From NCBI GenBank assembly GCA_977006965.1, contig OZ345361.1, forward strand, positions 2,790,001 to 2,854,000: DNA of 64,000 nucleotides, read 5' to 3'. Origin of the DNA: Phymatolithon calcareum (lineage: Eukaryota > Rhodophyta > Florideophyceae > Hapalidiales). Position numbers and translations under genes: made by a program. This document shows positions 63,519-64,000 of this stretch, one piece after another; within the stretch, counting starts at the first letter, position 1, and the number at the start of each line of letters is the position of its first letter. The notes below the pieces were generated by a model, which was given only the letters and a program-made list of their open reading frames with translations, was not told the DNA's origin and did no database searches.

Positions 63519-64000
63519 ATGAGTAGTAAAAAGTAGCTGTGCTCCTTATGATCGATATTCCTCAAATATGCATTGGGTTGGCACAAGAGTCAATCGATAG
63601 ATAGATGTATTCATGTCAACTCTTATTTCTCGACGGTCCTCGCTTTGACTGAGCTCCATACCAGCAAATATTCCCTTTCTGAATTTTCGTGTAGTAGAGT
63701 TGAATTTCATTCCAGTGTTCTCAGTCCAGGTGCGGAATGCCTCATCACTAGTCCGTAGAAAATCCTCAACATATATAGCAGATAATCCCGTCAACCTTTC
63801 ACCAATATGCTTGACATATAAACTCAAATATCCATCCGTTGGTGTCATGGAATGCTCTTCTAGATGGTGCTACTTCAGAGTGTGATGGCACCTGTAACCA
63901 AAATCCGATAGTCCATACAATGGTTTCATGAGTTGAAACATCTCGTTAGGCTTCAATGCGAACTCCTTTGATGGATTCAGATAAATCTAGTGCATAACAT

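Larger units (their letters stand above)
62187..64000 (-). mobile_element. Decayed Ty1/copia retrotransposon, pol 3' part
   Basis: The minus strand encodes RT and RNase H of a copia element. The 63848-63519 frame has the RT catalytic region with the variant LSAIYVEDFLRTSD (YVDD in active enzymes) and FAGMELSQSEDRRE. 62699-62187 has the copia RNase H pattern (RAFSDVLYANNKDPSSQLGI, CHVLADCFDFAMRLKHDLEP, LTENKSLFDII, EGRLMIDIATCRQAYE). A TAA at about 63553 interrupts the frame. The hAT-like insertion at 62708-63518 splits RT from RNase H, and excising it with one target duplication rejoins the same reading frame. The element continues past the right end of the window. Confidence 0.85.

Noticed and set aside
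1-64000. CRISPR arrays, rRNA genes, bacterial operons
   Set aside because: No regularly spaced short repeats, no rRNA-like conserved blocks, and the intron-bearing genes show this is a eukaryotic nuclear window.

Overview
This is nuclear DNA from a photosynthetic eukaryote. It has spliceosomal GT-AG introns of roughly 60-140 bp, mostly intron-poor genes, a kinetochore gene (Spc25), SAGA, MON2 and EH-domain genes, and plastid-type genes (an FtsH protease and a Tic22-like import factor). The two putative plastid precursors begin Met-Ala-Phe, a start common in red algal plastid presequences. With a citramalate synthase and a two-domain glycosyltransferase, I infer a red alga, probably a repeat-rich multicellular (florideophyte) one. 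No marker in the window proves this.

Layout. 1-17.8 kb: Spc25 (+), about 5 kb of weak or decayed sequence, a four-exon plastid-targeted unknown (-) divergent from a three-exon Mpv17/PMP22 gene (+), FtsH (+) convergent with a TPR/Tic22-like protein (-), then a two-EH-domain endocytic adaptor (+). 17.8-21.3 kb: gene-poor, with a poly(A)-tailed retrosequence in a 15-bp target duplication, tandem duplications and a foldback. 21.3-28 kb: an APH-fold kinase (-), a molybdopterin synthase pair moaD-moaE (+) spaced like a dicistronic gene, SGF29 (+) and a small Mediator-like coiled-coil gene (+). 28-40 kb: a two-domain glycosyltransferase (+) convergent with a giant MON2 gene (-), then a His-rich RING-H2 protein (+). 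40-48 kb: a palindrome cluster, a 2-oxoglutarate/malate-type mitochondrial carrier (+) and citramalate synthase (+).

49.3-60.6 kb is one 11.34-kb Ty3/gypsy LTR retrotransposon insertion. Its outer 344-bp LTRs differ at only 2 positions and are flanked by the 5-bp duplication TTAAG. Inside, it is a rearranged chimera: a third, inverted LTR starts an opposite-facing gag-protease half, while RT, RNase H and a cut-off integrase read from the other end. The inverted block lies between two 373-bp direct repeats. The insertion split one arm of an older hairpin element. 62.2-64 kb is a decayed Ty1/copia RT-RNase H region on the minus strand, running off the window. It is interrupted by an 811-bp non-autonomous hAT-like transposon (14-bp TIRs, 8-bp TSD) that carries an open, host-like coding segment.

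Across the spacers, long near-perfect palindromes and the word TACTGTA/TACAGTA recur far more often than expected. Cellular roles are varied (division, plastid proteolysis and import, endocytosis and Golgi traffic, molybdenum cofactor, chromatin, isoleucine precursor synthesis). There is no metabolic cluster except the moaD-moaE pair.
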